Shown here piece after piece: positions 1 to 6,659 of a stretch of 23,414 bases of DNA. Positions within the stretch are counted from its first letter, which is position 1, and each line of letters begins with the position of its first letter. The stretch comes from Clostridia bacterium (GTDB taxonomy: Bacteria; Bacillota_A; Clostridia; Christensenellales; Aristaeellaceae). Made by a program: the position numbers and the translations under genes. The stretch spans positions 1 through 23,414 of the forward strand of contig JAFRJF010000224.1 of NCBI GenBank assembly GCA_017432405.1. Direction: 5' to 3'. Below the pieces are notes generated by a model. The model had not been told where the DNA came from, ran no database searches, and worked only from the letters and a program-made list of their open reading frames with translations.

Positions 1-1
1 C

Positions 2-67
2 GACGGCGACAGGGACCGCCGGGGCGGCGACCGCGGTGGCGACCGCAGGCCGCGCCGCAGGGACTGA
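2..67 (+). CDS. C-terminal tail of an upstream protein, arginine/glycine/aspartate-rich (partial)
   Basis: The gene enters from before the window and stops at TGA 65-67. The readable end is 21 residues built from short RGGD and RRD-type units, ending in a run of arginines. Low-complexity RG-rich tails of this type occur at the C-terminus of RNA-binding proteins such as DEAD-box helicases, so that is one possibility, but no folded domain is visible here. A hairpin at 88-114 follows the stop, which supports this being a true gene end. The frame was chosen because it is the one that gives a coherent RGG-like composition. The product cannot be named. Confidence 0.45.
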   Translation, partial: DGDRDRRGGDRGGDRRPRRRD

Positions 68-87
68 TAACGGTTGAATATTGAGCA

Positions 88-114
88 GGATGGGCATACT
101 TGGTATGCCCATCC
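88..114 (+). terminator. Hairpin terminator of the upstream gene
   Basis: Perfect 12-bp inverted repeat, arms 88-99 and 103-114, with a 3-nt loop, 20 bases after the stop at 67. There is no clean T-run after the stem, so termination may be weak or the hairpin may act as an mRNA 3' end. Confidence 0.55.
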
Positions 115-126
115 GTTCGCTATGAG

Positions 127-166
127 ATAAATACTGATTAACGGGCTGCGATAAATCAGTATTTAT
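127..166 (+). promoter_or_regulatory. 13-bp inverted repeat in the leader of the Nudix gene
   Basis: Arms 127-139 and 154-166 are perfect reverse complements separated by 14 bases. The right arm ends directly against the ribosome binding site AAGGAGG (167-173) of the gene starting at 179. The arms are AT-rich, unlike the surrounding genes. It could be an operator for a dimeric regulator, or an RNA hairpin that modulates access to the ribosome binding site. The sequence does not say which. Confidence 0.5.
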
Positions 167-178
167 AAGGAGGTCGCT

Positions 179-667
179 ATGCCCACTGATATGACCCTGC
201 CCTGCGACGGCGGGATGGTCAACCTGCGCGTCGGCGCGATCATAATGAAGGACGGCTGCTTCCTGATGTCCTCCAACCCCCGGGACCCCTACCTGTACTC
301 CGTGGGCGGGCGCATACAGTTCGGCGAGACCTCCGAGGAGGCCGTGGTCCGCGAGGTGAATGAGGAGACGGGCGTGCGCCTGGAGGTGGACAGGCTGGGC
401 TTTGTCCACGGGAACTACTTCGTCATGGACATCGGGCCCTACCGGGGCAGGCTGGTCTACGAGATGTGCTTCTACTTCTACATGAGGACCCCGGCGGATT
501 TCGAGCCGGTGGGGCAGAGCGCCACCGCCGACGACGTCCCCGAGACGCTGCAATGGGTGACCTTCGACGACCGGCGCACGATCTACCCGGACTTCTTCCG
601 CGCGGAATTGAAGCATCCGGAGCAGACGGTCAAGCATTTTGTGACCGACGGGAGGGTACGAAAATGA
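179..667 (+). CDS. Nudix hydrolase
   Basis: A 162-residue protein with a complete Nudix box: G44, E50, R58, E59, V60, E62, E63, G65 and V66 fit the GX5EX7REUXEEXGU pattern. This metal-binding loop hydrolyses nucleoside diphosphates linked to another group (X). The size is normal for a single-domain member of the family. The substrate cannot be deduced; the family includes ADP-ribose, NADH, dNTP and RNA-cap hydrolases. The ATG at 179 has a near-perfect ribosome binding site, AAGGAGG at 167-173. Its TGA (665-667) overlaps the ATG of the next gene as ATGA, which suggests translational coupling. An inverted repeat in the leader is a candidate control site. Confidence 0.9.
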   Translation: MPTDMTLPCDGGMVNLRVGAIIMKDGCFLMSSNPRDPYLYSVGGRIQFGETSEEAVVREVNEETGVRLEVDRLGFVHGNYFVMDIGPYRGRLVYEMCFYFYMRTPADFEPVGQSATADDVPETLQWVTFDDRRTIYPDFFRAELKHPEQTVKHFVTDGRVRK

Positions 668-1058
668 GCATCATCACCAAACAGTTCCAGCCGCTGACGG
701 ACGAAGGGCGGGTCTGGGACTTCATGGTCGAAGTCTATGATGAAAACCGGTCCAACGGCGTGCCCCCCACCGTTCTTCGAATACGCTCTCGCCTCGGCCT
801 GGCTGGACAAGAATTACCTGTTTATGGATCGGCTGTGGCTGGATGGGGACAGAATCGTGGCTTTCGCATTCTACGAAAACCCTTGCACCGACGTGTTCGT
901 GAACCTGCGACCCGGCTACGAGGCCCTGGCTGACGAGATCGTCGAGTACGGCGAGACGCGGATGCCACGCTTCGGCGGCGAAAAGACTTTTCTATGCCCA
1001 TATCGGCTATATCAGCCAGATCCACTGGCTACATTGGAAAAAGGAGCAAACCACATGA
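664..1058 (+). pseudogene. GNAT-like N-acetyltransferase, broken by two single-base frameshifts
   Basis: The ATG at 664 overlaps the Nudix stop and has GGGAGG at about 650-655. The reading frame is good to about 762, where it meets a run of six C; it then continues convincingly one base later, with segments such as FFEYALASAWLDKNY and AFAFYENPCTDVFVNLRPGY. Near a TTTT run at about 988 it continues again one base later and ends at TGA 1056-1058, overlapping the next ATG as ATGA. Removing one C and one T gives an open frame of about 130 residues. The middle resembles GNAT acetyltransferases, which move an acetyl group from acetyl-CoA to an amine, but the C-terminal core looks short. Either a decaying gene or two sequence errors in homopolymer runs. 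Confidence 0.65.
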
Positions 1059-2305
1059 CATTTGACCAAATCACCCTGCCCAACGGCCTTCGCATCATCG
1101 GGGAGCGGATTCCCCACTTCAGGTCCGTGTCCGTGGGCCTGTGGCTGGGTTCGGGATCCCAGTTTGAAACGGTGGAGGAAGCGGGCGTCAGCCACTTCCT
1201 GGAGCACATGGTGTTCAAGGGCACCGAGAAGCGCACCGCCCGGCAGATCGCAGAGGAGATGGACGCCGTGGGCGGACAGCTGAACGCCTTCACCGCCAAG
1301 GAGTGCACCTGCTTCTATGCCAAGGTGGTGGACGAGCACCTGCCCCTGGCCATGGACGTGATCTGCGACCTGGCCACCCATCCGGCCTTCGACCCGGCGG
1401 AGATGGCCAAGGAGAAGGGCGTGGTGATCGAGGAGATCGCCATGGCCGAGGACACCCCGGAGGACCTGGTGCACGAGCTGATCATGTTGGCCCACTACGG
1501 CGACCAGCAGATCTCCCGGCCCATACTGGGCACCGAGGAGAGCGTCTCCGGCTGCACCCGGGAATGCCTGCACGGCTATTGGCAGAAGATGTATCGACCC
1601 CAGAACGCGGTGCTGGCCATCGCGGGTAACTATGAATGGGACGCCGTGTTGGACATGGCGAACAAGCTGCTGGGCGATTGGAGGGCCGAGGGCCTGGACA
1701 AGCTGCCCTGCATCACCCGCACCGCGATGCCCACGATCCTGACGAAGGAAAAGGACATCGAGCAGGTGCACATCTGCCTGGGCTATCCGGCGCTGCCGAT
1801 GGGGGATGAGCGCAACTACGACATCTCCATATTCAACAGCGTATTCGGCGGGGCCATGTCCTCCCGCCTGTTCCAAAAGATCCGTGAGGAGAGCGGCATG
1901 GCCTACACCGTGTACAGCTATCCCAACGCCTATACCGACACCGGCATGCTGTCGGTCTACGCCGCCACAAACCCTGAAACGGCGGTGCAGGTGTATCAGA
2001 TGATCGAGGCCGAGGCGAAGGCCATCGCCGAGGGTGGCATGACCGAAAAGGAGTTCGCCATGGCCCGGGAGCAGCTGAAGTCCGGCTACATCCTCGGGCT
2101 GGAATCCACCTCGGCCCGCATGCAGTCAAACGGGCGAAGGCTGCTGCTGATGAATACCACCCGCACAGAGAGCGAGACCATCGACCGCATCAACGCCGTC
2201 TCCTGCGACGCGGCCAATGCCCTGATGAAGCAGATGCTGACCGCGCCCCACTCCGTGGCCCTGGTGGGCAAGGGCGTTGAAACCATTGCGGGGAAGCTGG
2301 GATAG
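1055..2305 (+). CDS. M16-family zinc metallopeptidase (YmxG/MlpA-like)
   Basis: A 416-residue member of the M16 (pitrilysin/processing peptidase) family. The inverted zinc motif HFLEH places H47, E50 and H51, and the expected distant glutamate ligand lies in VVIEE at 126-127. The C-terminal half contains the family's substrate-binding segment, with RLFQKIREESGMAYTVYSY around residues 270-290. About 410-420 residues is the usual size for bacterial two-domain members, which work as homodimers. The start is ATG 1055, with AAAGGAG at 1040-1045, and it overlaps the final TGA of the broken acetyltransferase, so translation may be coupled. No signal peptide is visible, so the protein should be cytoplasmic. 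The substrate is unknown. Confidence 0.9.
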   Translation: MTFDQITLPNGLRIIGERIPHFRSVSVGLWLGSGSQFETVEEAGVSHFLEHMVFKGTEKRTARQIAEEMDAVGGQLNAFTAKECTCFYAKVVDEHLPLAMDVICDLATHPAFDPAEMAKEKGVVIEEIAMAEDTPEDLVHELIMLAHYGDQQISRPILGTEESVSGCTRECLHGYWQKMYRPQNAVLAIAGNYEWDAVLDMANKLLGDWRAEGLDKLPCITRTAMPTILTKEKDIEQVHICLGYPALPMGDERNYDISIFNSVFGGAMSSRLFQKIREESGMAYTVYSYPNAYTDTGMLSVYAATNPETAVQVYQMIEAEAKAIAEGGMTEKEFAMAREQLKSGYILGLESTSARMQSNGRRLLLMNTTRTESETIDRINAVSCDAANALMKQMLTAPHSVALVGKGVETIAGKLG

Positions 2306-2306
2306 C

Positions 2307-2975
2307 ATGCTGAATATCGAAGGAAAGACCGTCGAGCTGTTTGCGCCCGTGAGTCCCGGCGCGCCGCTGGTGGTGTTGAACGGTGAGGCGGGCGAGGGCG
2401 CGGAGGTGGCCAACGCCGTAAGGCGTCTGACGGATGTGGATTTTGCCCTCGCTGCCGTGAGCGGCCTGTGCTGGGAAGACGACCTGACGCCCTGGGCCAT
2501 ACCGCCCATCGGAAAGGGTCAGGCTCCCTGCGCGGGAAAGGCGGACGTCTATATCGAACTGCTGACGGGCGGCGTACTGCCGAAGGTGCTGGAGGTGCTG
2601 CCGGGCGCGCCAGCCTACATTGCGCTGGCGGGGTATTCACTGGCCGGCCTGTTCGCGCTCTACGCGATGTTTCGCACGGATGCGTTTGCCCGCATTGCCA
2701 GCGCCTCGGGTTCACTGTGGTATCCGGGCTTTGTGGAATATGCCCAGTCCCACGCGCCGGTGCGGAAGCCGGACGCGCTCTACCTCTCGCTAGGCGACAG
2801 GGAGGGCCGCACACGCAATCCCCTGATGCGCCCCGTAGAGGACAATACCCGCCAGCTGGCGGCGCATTATCGAAATTCGGGCATCCCTATGACCCTGGAA
2901 ATGAATCCCGGCGGCCACTTCAACGACCCCAACGGCCGCATGGCCCGGGGAATCGCATGGATGCTGGAGCGGTAG
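2307..2975 (+). CDS. Small alpha/beta-hydrolase esterase
   Basis: A 222-residue protein with the nucleophile elbow GYSLAG (S111), a downstream acidic candidate in GDRE (D164) and a histidine in GGHFND (H204). These make a plausible catalytic triad of the putative-esterase branch of the alpha/beta-hydrolase superfamily (Fes/IroE and esterase D-like). The substrate is unknown. There is no signal peptide. The ATG at 2307 follows the M16 stop by one base; an in-frame TTG at 2277 inside the preceding gene is an alternative start. No strong ribosome binding site is present, so translation probably depends on the upstream gene. No convincing terminator follows before the convergent tRNA unit. Confidence 0.75.
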   Translation: MLNIEGKTVELFAPVSPGAPLVVLNGEAGEGAEVANAVRRLTDVDFALAAVSGLCWEDDLTPWAIPPIGKGQAPCAGKADVYIELLTGGVLPKVLEVLPGAPAYIALAGYSLAGLFALYAMFRTDAFARIASASGSLWYPGFVEYAQSHAPVRKPDALYLSLGDREGRTRNPLMRPVEDNTRQLAAHYRNSGIPMTLEMNPGGHFNDPNGRMARGIAWMLER

Positions 2976-3075
2976 GACGCCGCAGTGCAGCGCCACTGGC
3001 CCCACGTCGACATGGATCAAACATACCTGTCAAACCCCATTGAAATATGTGGCAAATGTGATTATAGATAAAAGT

Positions 3076-3099
3076 AAGCCGCTTGTTGACAAGCGGCTT
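3076..3099 (-). terminator. Rho-independent terminator of tRNA-Trp
   Basis: 10-bp perfect stem (3076-3085 with 3090-3099) and 4-nt loop. On the - strand it is followed by a T-rich stretch (ACTTTTAT). The stem begins at the base immediately after the CCA end of the tRNA. Confidence 0.75.
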
Positions 3100-3173
3100 T
3101 GGCAGGGGCAGTAAGATTCGAACTCACAACAAAGGTTTTGGAGACCCACGTGTTACCATTACACCATGCCCCT
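3100..3173 (-). tRNA. trnW: tRNA-Trp (anticodon CCA)
   Basis: Read on the - strand this folds as a full cloverleaf: a 7-bp acceptor (AGGGGCA with TGCCCCT), D-stem GTGT/ACAC, anticodon loop CTCCAAA giving anticodon CCA, T-stem GTGAG/CTTAC with loop TTCGAAT, discriminator G and an encoded CCA. The anticodon stem has a T-T mismatch at its first pair (27-43) and a G-T pair below it. The gene is a stand-alone unit with its own promoter and terminator. Confidence 0.95.
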
Positions 3174-3192
3174 ATGTTCTGCGAACAAAAGG

Positions 3193-3221
3193 ATTATACC
3201 TCAAAACAGGGGGTTTGTCAA
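3193..3221 (-). promoter_or_regulatory. Consensus sigma-A promoter for tRNA-Trp
   Basis: On the - strand there is TTGACA (3216-3221), a spacer of exactly 17 bases, and TATAAT (3193-3198). Both hexamers match the consensus at all six positions. Transcription should begin near 3186, about 13 bases before the mature tRNA. Confidence 0.9.
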
Positions 3222-3305
3222 TAGCTTTGTTGTTTAAATTTCTCACATAGAAGAAAATGGAAACGCAGGATAGTGACTATGTAACGATATAATAATTCAA
3301 AGAGG

Positions 3306-3335
3306 TTGACAATGCCATCACATGCAAATTATTAA
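3306..3335 (+). promoter_or_regulatory. Possible promoter for the CbiC-like gene
   Basis: TTGACA at 3306-3311 matches the -35 consensus. The -10 candidate TATTAA at 3330-3335 (18-base spacing) matches only four of six positions. The AT-rich gap 3222-3447 otherwise shows no coding sign and no further structure that I can support. Confidence 0.35.
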
Positions 3336-3447
3336 CGAAAGAAATTATTCATGTTCCTTGACTAAATCCCATAGTCGTTGTATAGTTAGGATGAACGACT
3401 TAAATGGATGAATATGGCTTATGATATATTGAAATGGAGTGGCGGAA

Positions 3448-4059
3448 TTGTTTAAAAGATCTTCGGGGCTGGATGGCAGGCATCGCAACGGAACCCCATA
3501 TATGAATCCAAACGTGACCAGTATCCTGAAAAAGGTTGAGGAAGAAACCAAGGACCCGGCGCTTACCCAGAGCGTGTATTTTGGCCCCACGGCGATGACC
3601 CACATCCGCAGGCTGATTGAAATGGGCGGCACGATCATCACGGATACCATGCTATTGGCCAACGACATCAACACCGGGCTGCTGGGCGAACACGGCACGC
3701 AGATCATGTGCTTTATCGATGATCCCCATGTGGTCTACCTGGCCGAGCAGCGCCATGTGACCCGGGCGGAGGTGGCGGTGGATTATGGCCTGGCCGTGAC
3801 GGGCCCCAAGCTGATGGTGGTGGGCAGCGCCCCCGCCGCGATCAATCGCATCATCAGCCGCCGACAGCACGAGCCCCTCAGCGATGTCTGTGTCCTTGCC
3901 GCCCCGACGGGGTTTGCCAGCGTCGTACAGATGAAGGAGCGATTGATGGACAGCGACCTCACCTCCATCGTTGTGCGTGGCAAGAAGGGCGGCGTTCAAA
4001 CCACGGCGGCGCTGCTCAACGCCATACTGCGGGAAATCGCTGAAAACCCGAACGGCTGA
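3448..4059 (+). CDS. CbiC/CobH-fold protein with degenerate active site (precorrin-8X methylmutase family)
   Basis: The body matches cobalamin-pathway precorrin-8X methylmutase along its length: TIITDTMLLANDIN fits the ITDV.M...GI block, FIDDPHVVYLAEQRHVTRA the IxDPxVxxxAxxxGxTR block, and KKGGVQTTAALLNAIL the GRKGGSNVAAAIxNALL block. Key residues differ. The conserved catalytic histidine of the RVIHTTADF segment falls on a glutamate (E32, in KKVEEETK), and the GNAPTA, AAESKE and GGSN motifs read GSAPAA, VVQMKE and GGVQ. About 30 N-terminal residues of the family are absent or unrelated. No other cobalamin gene is in the window. I prefer start TTG 3448, with GGAG 8 bases upstream; GTG 3439 and ATG 3502 are alternatives. 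It is probably not an active methylmutase. Confidence 0.7.
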   Translation: MFKRSSGLDGRHRNGTPYMNPNVTSILKKVEEETKDPALTQSVYFGPTAMTHIRRLIEMGGTIITDTMLLANDINTGLLGEHGTQIMCFIDDPHVVYLAEQRHVTRAEVAVDYGLAVTGPKLMVVGSAPAAINRIISRRQHEPLSDVCVLAAPTGFASVVQMKERLMDSDLTSIVVRGKKGGVQTTAALLNAILREIAENPNG

Positions 4060-4105
4060 AAATGGAAAAGCATCCTTTGCGAAGGATGCTTTTCCATTTT
4101 CAGCC
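4054..4105. terminator. Bidirectional terminator shared by convergent genes
   Basis: Perfect 24-bp stem (4054-4077 with 4082-4105) and 4-nt loop. The stem carries T-rich or A-rich arms on both strands. The stop codons of both the + gene (ending 4059) and the - gene (ending 4100) lie inside the stem. Confidence 0.85.
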
Positions 4106-4750
4106 AAGTATGAATGTCTGCAGATCCTGTACGCTGTCAAAGGCGTGGGGCACGTCCAGTTCACCCAGCTCTGACATTTTGCGATAGCCCCAGCTCACCC
4201 AGGCACAGTCGATGCCGACGTTGGCTGCGGTCTGCAGGTCCGTCTCGCCGTCGCCTACGTACAGCGTGCGCCCGGGATCCGCGCCGAGCTGTCGGATGAT
4301 CCGCAGCGCGCCGTCGGGAGCAGGTTTTCTGGGCAGATCGGATTGCTCGCCCAGTATGCAGGCCAGCTTGCCCGGCAGGTGCGCCTCGCACAGGGCCCGG
4401 GTGGCGCTGTCCACCTTGTTGGAATTCACCGCCGCCAGTATGCCGGCGTTTCTCATCGCGTCCAGCAGGGCCGGTATGCCGTCAAATGGGCGGGTGGAGA
4501 CGTTCACGTGACTCAAATAGTATTCTTTGAAGTCAGCAAGGGCCAGGCGGGAGGCTTCTTCACCGGAGCCCTCGGGGATCGCGCGTCGCATGGTGTTGGC
4601 GATGCCATTTCCGATCATGCGACGCACCTCTGCGCTTGGGCGCAGGGGAAAGCCCTGGCGCTCCAGGGCGTGATTGACCGCCCGGGTCAGATCGTCCAGC
4701 GTGTCCAGTAGCGTGCCGTCCAGGTCGAATATCACAAGCTCGTATCTCAT
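4100..4750 (-). CDS. HAD-family phosphatase, phosphoglycolate-phosphatase-like
   Basis: A 216-residue haloacid dehalogenase-superfamily hydrolase. Motif I FDLDGT gives nucleophile D9 and acid/base D11, motif II is in AVNSNK, the motif III lysine is in RKPAPDG, and motif IV VGDGETD supplies the magnesium-binding acids. A helical cap between motifs I and II and the length fit the Gph/PgmB subgroup. Likely reactions are removal of phosphate from phosphoglycolate, nucleotides or sugar phosphates; the substrate cannot be fixed from sequence. It is cytoplasmic. It is transcribed toward the CbiC-like gene and away from the methyltransferase gene. No strong ribosome binding site precedes ATG 4750. 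Confidence 0.85.
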   Translation of the reverse strand: MRYELVIFDLDGTLLDTLDDLTRAVNHALERQGFPLRPSAEVRRMIGNGIANTMRRAIPEGSGEEASRLALADFKEYYLSHVNVSTRPFDGIPALLDAMRNAGILAAVNSNKVDSATRALCEAHLPGKLACILGEQSDLPRKPAPDGALRIIRQLGADPGRTLYVGDGETDLQTAANVGIDCAWVSWGYRKMSELGELDVPHAFDSVQDLQTFILG

Positions 4751-4827
4751 ATATCCATCACCACATTATTTATTCTCAGAGCATCATATCAGATGCGGGG
4801 AATGGCCGCGGGTCGATCAGGTTAGAA

Positions 4828-4845
4828 TTCTGTTATATAGCAGAA
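4828..4845. promoter_or_regulatory. Imperfect palindrome between divergent genes
   Basis: TTCTG-TTATATAG-CAGAA: five-base perfect outer arms around a nearly self-complementary AT core. It lies between the start of the - strand HAD gene and the promoter of the + strand operon, a usual place for an operator. No regulator gene is adjacent. Confidence 0.3.
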
Positions 4846-4871
4846 CATTCCGTGACGAATGCCGGCGGGAA

Positions 4872-4900
4872 TTGAATTTGCCGGAAATATATGGTAGAAT
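4872..4900 (+). promoter_or_regulatory. Sigma-A-like promoter of the methyltransferase-hslO operon
   Basis: TTGAAT (4872-4877), a 17-base spacer and TAGAAT (4895-4900), matching four and five of six consensus positions. The predicted start is near 4907, giving a leader of about 40 bases before ATG 4947. Confidence 0.6.
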
Positions 4901-4946
4901 ATAACTTGGTTGAGTATACAGTGTTTATTGCAGTGGAGGATGCGCC

Positions 4947-5693
4947 ATGCCAGCCTATCAAGCCTTTGCCGGGTTGTACGATGCCCTGATGGACGATGTC
5001 GATTACGACGCCTGGGTCGGGTATTACCTGGCTTTGCTCGGGCGCATGGGCGTCACGCCCCGCACGCTGTGCGACTGCGCCTGCGGTACAGGCGCGATGT
5101 CCGTGCGCTTTGCCCGGCAGGGCATGCGGGTGACGGGCGTAGATCTGTCCGTCGACATGCTGGAGCTGGCCCGCCAAAAGGCGCTGCAATACGGCGTACA
5201 GGCCATGTTCGTCTGCCAGGATATGTGCGCGCTGACGCTGCCCCGACCGGTGGACGCGCTGGTTTGCGCCTGCGACGGCGTTAACTACCTGCTGGACGAC
5301 GACCGGCTCAGGGCCTTTTTTACCCGCGCGCGGCAGGCCCTGAAGCCGGGCGGCGCGCTGGCCTTCGACATCTCCTCGGCCTTTAAACTCAGGCAGACCC
5401 TGGGGAACAATTTCTTCGGCGAGGACCGGGGCGACATCGCCTATCTGTGGAGCAACCGGTTTGATGAGGCCGCGGGAACCGTCACCATGGACCTGACCTT
5501 CTTCACCCGGGAGGCGGACGGGCGCTACCGGCGCTTTGACGAGCTTCACGTGCAGAAGGCCCACGAGCCGAAGCACCTGCTGGTGTTGCTGGCGGAGTGC
5601 GGCTTTTCGGGCGCGAAGGTCTTCGGCGACCGGAACTTCAATGTCCCCGGGGCGGATGAGGCGCGCATTCACATCGCGGCCATCCGGGAATAA
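4947..5693 (+). CDS. Class I SAM-dependent methyltransferase (YqeM-like)
   Basis: A 248-residue Rossmann-fold methyltransferase. Motif I is DCACGTG at 43-49, followed by VTGVDLS at the end of strand 2, where the acid binds the ribose of SAM. A motif-IV-like segment VCACDGVNYL and LKPGGALAFDISS (post-motif) follow. The N-terminus F.GLYD.LMDD..Y..W is characteristic of the YqeM group of small methyltransferases, whose substrate is not established. It is preceded by GTGGAGG about 8 bases before the ATG and by a good promoter, so it is the first gene of the operon that continues with hslO 22 bases downstream. Confidence 0.85.
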   Translation: MPAYQAFAGLYDALMDDVDYDAWVGYYLALLGRMGVTPRTLCDCACGTGAMSVRFARQGMRVTGVDLSVDMLELARQKALQYGVQAMFVCQDMCALTLPRPVDALVCACDGVNYLLDDDRLRAFFTRARQALKPGGALAFDISSAFKLRQTLGNNFFGEDRGDIAYLWSNRFDEAAGTVTMDLTFFTREADGRYRRFDELHVQKAHEPKHLLVLLAECGFSGAKVFGDRNFNVPGADEARIHIAAIRE

Positions 5694-5715
5694 TATGGAT
5701 AAGGAGCATTCTTGA

Positions 5716-6627
5716 ATGAGCGTTATGAATCAGGACGGCATATTGCACATCTCCCTCCTGGAGGGCCAGGCGCGGGCGATATTGACCGAGAGCACACAGG
5801 TGGTGCAGCGGGCCAAGGACATCCACGGCCTCTCCAAAATCGCCACCGCGGCGCTGGGCCGGACGCTGACGGCCACGGCCATGATGGGCAGCATGCTCAA
5901 GGGCAGGGACGAGAGCGTCACGACCTCCATCAAGGGCGGCGGACCCATCGGCACGGTGCTGGCGGTGGCCGGGGCCGATTGCTCGGTAAAGGGCTATGTG
6001 GACAACCCGGCCATCGACCTGCCCCGCACGGGGCCGAAGCTGCCCGTCGGTGCGGCGGTGGGCAGGGAAGGCCGCCTGTCCGTCATCAAGGACCTGCGGA
6101 TGCGGGAGCCCTACGTGGGCCAGGTGAACCTGGTCTCCGGCGAGATCGCCGAGGATTTCGCCATGTACTTCACGGCCTCCGAACAGACCCCGTCTCTGGT
6201 GTCCTTGGGCGTGCTGGTCAGCGACGAGCGGGTGGAATCCGCCGGCGGCCTGATCGTGCAGCTGATGCCGGGGGCCAGCGAGGCGGCCATACGCTCCATC
6301 GAGGCCAGCGCGGGCATGTTCATGGATATCTCGGGCACGATAAAGGAATATCATCTGGATGGCGCGGTCAACCAGCTGCTCATGCATCTGCAGCCTCAGG
6401 TGCTCGAGCGCAGGGACGTGCGCTATGCCTGCGATTGCAGCCGTGCGCGCGTGGAGAAGGCGCTGATCACTCTGGGAGCTGAAGAGCTGACCGACATGAT
6501 CCAGACCCAGCACGGCGCCCAGGTGGATTGCCACTTCTGCAACAAGCGCTATCGCTTCACAGAGGTCGATCTGCAGGCCCTGCTGGACGCCGCGACCGCG
6601 AAGGAAAACGCTGCAAACGCGCAATAA
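5716..6627 (+). CDS. hslO: Hsp33 redox-regulated chaperone
   Basis: A 303-residue protein matching Hsp33 throughout, including the central segment SIKGGGPIG, VKGYVDNP and the C-terminal redox switch. The four zinc-binding cysteines are present as C239-x-C241 and C272-xx-C275. In the family, oxidation of these cysteines releases zinc and unfolds the linker, turning on holdase activity that protects cytoplasmic proteins from aggregation under oxidative and heat stress. The start ATG 5716 has AAGGAG at 5700-5705. It is the second gene in the operon, between a methyltransferase and a TPR protein. Confidence 0.96.
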   Translation: MSVMNQDGILHISLLEGQARAILTESTQVVQRAKDIHGLSKIATAALGRTLTATAMMGSMLKGRDESVTTSIKGGGPIGTVLAVAGADCSVKGYVDNPAIDLPRTGPKLPVGAAVGREGRLSVIKDLRMREPYVGQVNLVSGEIAEDFAMYFTASEQTPSLVSLGVLVSDERVESAGGLIVQLMPGASEAAIRSIEASAGMFMDISGTIKEYHLDGAVNQLLMHLQPQVLERRDVRYACDCSRARVEKALITLGAEELTDMIQTQHGAQVDCHFCNKRYRFTEVDLQALLDAATAKENAANAQ

Positions 6628-6659
6628 AAACCGACTTCGGTATGGATTCAGGAGTTTTG

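Noticed and set aside
2976..3075. Possible extra gene or terminator after the esterase
   Set aside because: No open frame with a ribosome binding site, and only a weak 5-bp stem near 2984-2998.
3439..3501. GTG 3439 as the start of the CbiC-like gene
   Set aside because: The only ribosome binding site candidate (GGAG 3436-3439) overlaps this codon, so it cannot serve it; TTG 3448 is better placed, although ATG 3502 cannot be excluded.
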